Assembly (NCBI RefSeq): GCF_003344765.1
Contig: NZ_QPMH01000002.1
Span: 310,001 to 374,000, forward strand
Length of the DNA stretch: 64,000 nucleotides
Direction of reading: 5' to 3'
DNA from: Ferruginivarius sediminum
GTDB taxonomy: Bacteria > Pseudomonadota > Alphaproteobacteria > Kiloniellales > Rhodovibrionaceae
Below are positions 61,882 through 64,000 of the stretch, piece by piece. Both the position numbers and the translations under genes were made by a program. The notes beneath the pieces are model-generated. The model was not told where the DNA came from. It saw only the letters and a list, made by a program, of their open reading frames with translations, and ran no database searches. Position 1 is the first letter of the stretch; every line of letters begins with the position of its first letter.

Positions 61882-62633
61882 CGCGCCTTCAGGTACGACA
61901 AAATCGGGTATAGTCCCGCGCATACCGCAACCAGGAAGCCGAGCCCCCCTTCCCGGTAGCCCTTGCGAGAGACGAAGCACTTCCAGAAGCGCGTGACGAT
62001 GCGCCGGTAGTTGCGCGCGGCCGAGCCGAGGTTCCCGGATTCGCGCAGGTCCCGCGCCCGCGCCGTCGTGTAGCGGTCGAGCCGCGCCAGCATGTCGGAG
62101 ATGCTGGCGTCCGCGTAGTGCACCATCCGCGCCCGCAGACGCTCGCCCTGCCGCGCGCCGTCCTTCCAGGTGAGTGCCGGATGCACCCGCTGTCGGCCCC
62201 AGGTCTTGACTCCCTTGCGGCACAGGCGCGGCGCCGAACTGACCCCGAAGGACGCGCCCCAGCCGTGGCGCACGAGACGGCCGCCGATATAGTTGTCGAA
62301 GGGAACGAGGTGATAATCCGCGTCGGATGCCCGGACCGTGGCGCGGATTTCCTGTGCCAATGCTTCCGGCACACGCTCGTCGGCATCGACCTCGAAGATC
62401 CAGGCGCCCCGGCAGGCGTCGTTGCCGGCGTTCCGGCGGTCGCCTTCCACCGGCCAGGCGCCTTCGAGTGTTCGCGCGCCAGCCGCTTCGGCGATCGCCT
62501 TCGAATCGTCGGTGCAGCGATCCAGGACGACCACGATCTCGTCGCAGAACCGCAGTGAGTCCAGGCAATCTGGAAGGTTCGCCGCCTCGTTGTGCGCGAC
62601 GACGAGGGCCGAGAGCTGGGGTTCGCCGGTCAT
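61863..62633 (-). CDS. Family 2 glycosyltransferase (WaaE/KdtX-like)
   Basis: GT-A-fold glycosyltransferase, 256 residues. It starts LSALVVAHNEAANLPDCLDSLRFCDEIVVVLD, with the DxD-type VDADERVP near residue 95 and WGRQRVHPALTWKDG. The pattern resembles lipopolysaccharide-core glucosyltransferases such as WaaE. ATG at 62633 chosen; a frame to 62708 lacks a ribosome-binding site. 3' ends of this and the sugar-phosphate transferase gene overlap, convergently. Likely envelope glycan synthesis. Confidence 0.88.
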   Translation of the reverse strand: MTGEPQLSALVVAHNEAANLPDCLDSLRFCDEIVVVLDRCTDDSKAIAEAAGARTLEGAWPVEGDRRNAGNDACRGAWIFEVDADERVPEALAQEIRATVRASDADYHLVPFDNYIGGRLVRHGWGASFGVSSAPRLCRKGVKTWGRQRVHPALTWKDGARQGERLRARMVHYADASISDMLARLDRYTTARARDLRESGNLGSAARNYRRIVTRFWKCFVSRKGYREGGLGFLVAVCAGLYPILSYLKARYDETD

Positions 62634-62746
62634 GCGCGCCTTGTAGCGCAATCCGCCCCTGCGTGCGAAGTCTTCACTCGGTGGAGTGTTGCCTTGGTAG
62701 GGCTGCATAGCTACACGGAACGAGGAGCACATTCTGGAGGCACGGC

Positions 62747-63658
62747 ATGGCGAAAATAGCGTTCCTTGGAACCGGGCTGATGGGCGCACCCATGGCGGTG
62801 AACCTCGTCAAGGCCGGTCATGAAGTCACCGCATGGAATCGCACGCCCGCCAAGGCGCAGCCTGTCGTCGACGCCGGCGGCCGGGCGGCGGAGAACGCCT
62901 CCGCGGCCGCGCGCGGCGCCGAGGCGGTCTTCCTGATGCTGACCGATGGCCCTGCGGTCACGGAACTGCTGTTCGAGCACGGGGTTGCCGACGTGCTGGC
63001 TCGCGGGACGGTGGTGATCGACTGCTCCTCCATTCCGCCCGACACGGCGCGCGAGCATGCGCGCTACCTCGGCGATCGCGGCGTTTCGCACCTGGACGCG
63101 CCGGTTTCCGGCGGCCCGAGCGGGGCGGAGGACGGAACCCTCGCCATCATGGCGGGTGGCGAGGCGGATGCCTTCGACGGTGTCCGGGCACTTCTTGAGG
63201 TGCTTGGCCGTCCCACGCGGGTCGGGCCGGCCGGGGCCGGGCAGATGGCCAAGCTTGCCAACCAGGTGATCGTCGCGCTTGCCATCGGCGCGGTGGGCGA
63301 GGGGCTGCTGCTGGCGCAGGCCGGGGGCGCCGACCCGGCTAAGGTGCGCGAGGCGATGACCGGCGGCTTTGCCGACAGCAAGATCCTGCAGATCCACGGG
63401 CAGCGGATGTTAGAGCGGACCTTCATCCCCGGCGGTCCGGCGAAGGTTCACCTGAAGGACCTTCGGACCATCCTGGAGGCGGCGAAACAGAATCATCTCC
63501 ATCTGCCCCTGTCGGAGGCAGTCGCCAAGCTGTTCGAGGATTTGGTCGCGCATGGCGGCGGCGGTTACGATCACAGCGCCGTGCTGTTGGAGCTGGAGCG
63601 GCTGAATCAGCCGGCGCGGCTGGGGGACCGGCCGGATACGCTGCCCGACAAGACCTGA
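62747..63658 (+). CDS. 3-hydroxyisobutyrate dehydrogenase / tartronate-semialdehyde reductase family
   Basis: NAD(P)-dependent beta-hydroxyacid dehydrogenase of 303 residues. The Rossmann start is IAFLGTGLMGAPMAVNLVKAGHEV. The substrate loop is DAPVSGGPSGAEDGTLAIMAGG, the catalytic lysine lies in GQMAKLANQVIV, and the C-terminal all-helical half has VHLKDLRTILEAAK. Family members act on 3-hydroxyisobutyrate, tartronate semialdehyde or related acids; which one cannot be said. Confidence 0.93.
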   Translation: MAKIAFLGTGLMGAPMAVNLVKAGHEVTAWNRTPAKAQPVVDAGGRAAENASAAARGAEAVFLMLTDGPAVTELLFEHGVADVLARGTVVIDCSSIPPDTAREHARYLGDRGVSHLDAPVSGGPSGAEDGTLAIMAGGEADAFDGVRALLEVLGRPTRVGPAGAGQMAKLANQVIVALAIGAVGEGLLLAQAGGADPAKVREAMTGGFADSKILQIHGQRMLERTFIPGGPAKVHLKDLRTILEAAKQNHLHLPLSEAVAKLFEDLVAHGGGGYDHSAVLLELERLNQPARLGDRPDTLPDKT

Positions 63659-63740
63659 CGGGCCGGTGCCGCATTGCCAGGATGGCGCGTCCGCGACTAT
63701 CGTGCCTTTCCAGGGGACACGAAGGGGGCGTCCAGGGAAT

Positions 63741-64000
63741 ATGAAGGTGCTGGTCCTCGGCGGGGACGGCTTTTGCGGCTGGCCGACCTCGCTTTATTTG
63801 TCGCGGACAGGCCACGACGTCGTCATCGTCGACAATCTTTCCCGCCGTAATATCGACAATGAGTTGGAGGCCGAATCGCTCACACCGATCCGTCCGATGG
63901 GGGAACGGCTGCGCGCGTGGCAAGAGCTGACGGGGCATCGGATCGGCTTCCACAACTTCAACGTGGCGGAGCAGTACCATCGGCTGCTGACGCTACTGCG
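63741..64000 (+). CDS. sqdB: UDP-sulfoquinovose synthase (N-terminal part)
   Basis: Start of an NAD-dependent sugar-nucleotide epimerase-like enzyme that makes UDP-sulfoquinovose, the head-group donor of the sulfolipid SQDG. The 86 residues visible begin MKVLVLGGDGFCGWPTSLYL. The GGDGxCGW form of the nucleotide-binding loop, the DNLSRRNIDNELEAESLTPI segment and RLRAWQELTG match SqdB as remembered, rather than GalE. The frame runs off the window end. Confidence 0.85.
   Translation, partial: MKVLVLGGDGFCGWPTSLYLSRTGHDVVIVDNLSRRNIDNELEAESLTPIRPMGERLRAWQELTGHRIGFHNFNVAEQYHRLLTLL

Overview
The window is one contiguous piece of a GC-rich alphaproteobacterial chromosome. Evidence for this placement: the leuC-leuD-leuB-asd grouping, an aa3 cytochrome oxidase operon in the order coxB-coxA-ctaB-(small membrane protein)-ctaG-coxC-DUF983-surf1, a MipZ-type ATPase domain, plant-type glutamate-cysteine ligase, APH-like homoserine kinase, a (3S)-malyl-CoA/mesaconyl-CoA gene pair and a tandem glycine riboswitch in front of gcvTHP. 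A BCCT betaine-type carrier, polyhydroxybutyrate-oligomer hydrolysis and the start of a sulfolipid synthase gene fit a marine or salt-exposed member, perhaps of the Rhodospirillales; that rank is inference. Apart from the RES/Xre toxin-antitoxin pair and possibly the fic gene, nearly all of the window looks like ordinary chromosome. No rRNA, tRNA, IS element, phage or CRISPR array was found.

Layout. 1-4.4 kb: leucine biosynthesis (leuC end, leuD, leuB), interrupted by three small exported proteins on the minus strand; two of these have CRP-type palindromes upstream. 4.7-8.0 kb: a two-gene operon of a BCCT carrier and a lipoprotein that fuses two substrate-binding-like domains to a C-terminal membrane anchor. 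8.2-18 kb: 3-hydroxybutyrate oligomer hydrolase, asd, an SRPBCC protein, pdxY, CitE-like (3S)-malyl-CoA thioesterase/lyase, mesaconyl-CoA hydratase, rsmE, gshA. 18.3-21.2 kb: divergent tldD and DUF3422. 21.5-29.4 kb: the aa3 oxidase and assembly operon, with FNR-like and RegA/ActR-like sites upstream, running without real gaps into an M32 carboxypeptidase gene. 29.4-31.5 kb: a two-gene operon of a tandem ParA-MipZ fusion ATPase and a single-domain response regulator, the most unusual locus of the window. 32-36.8 kb: gcvT-gcvH-gcvP behind a tandem glycine riboswitch. 36.9-41.6 kb: envelope genes (DUF882 peptidase, two L,D-transpeptidases, two small lipoproteins) and a double-CDGSH protein. 41.7-51.1 kb: ispH-thrB-rnhA, peroxiredoxin, DsbD/ScsB-like reductase, YqgE, GNAT, M16 peptidase, thrC. 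51.2-55.1 kb: toxin-antitoxin pair, an exported PIMT-like protein, dusA, DUF1499. 55.1-64 kb: a Tat-exported cysteine hydrolase divergent from an AraC regulator, DUF3179, a tartrate/D-malate dehydrogenase, a Fic protein with its own operator, two glycosyltransferases, a 3-hydroxyisobutyrate-dehydrogenase-family enzyme, and the start of sqdB.

How the parts work together: leuCDB, asd, thrB and thrC supply leucine and the aspartate-family amino acids. The malyl-CoA and mesaconyl-CoA enzymes are steps of the ethylmalonyl-CoA pathway, which connects with polyhydroxybutyrate turnover. The cox operon carries both structural subunits and most dedicated assembly factors (heme O synthase, Cox11, Surf1). 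All product calls come from reading the translated sequence against remembered family motifs; no database search was made.
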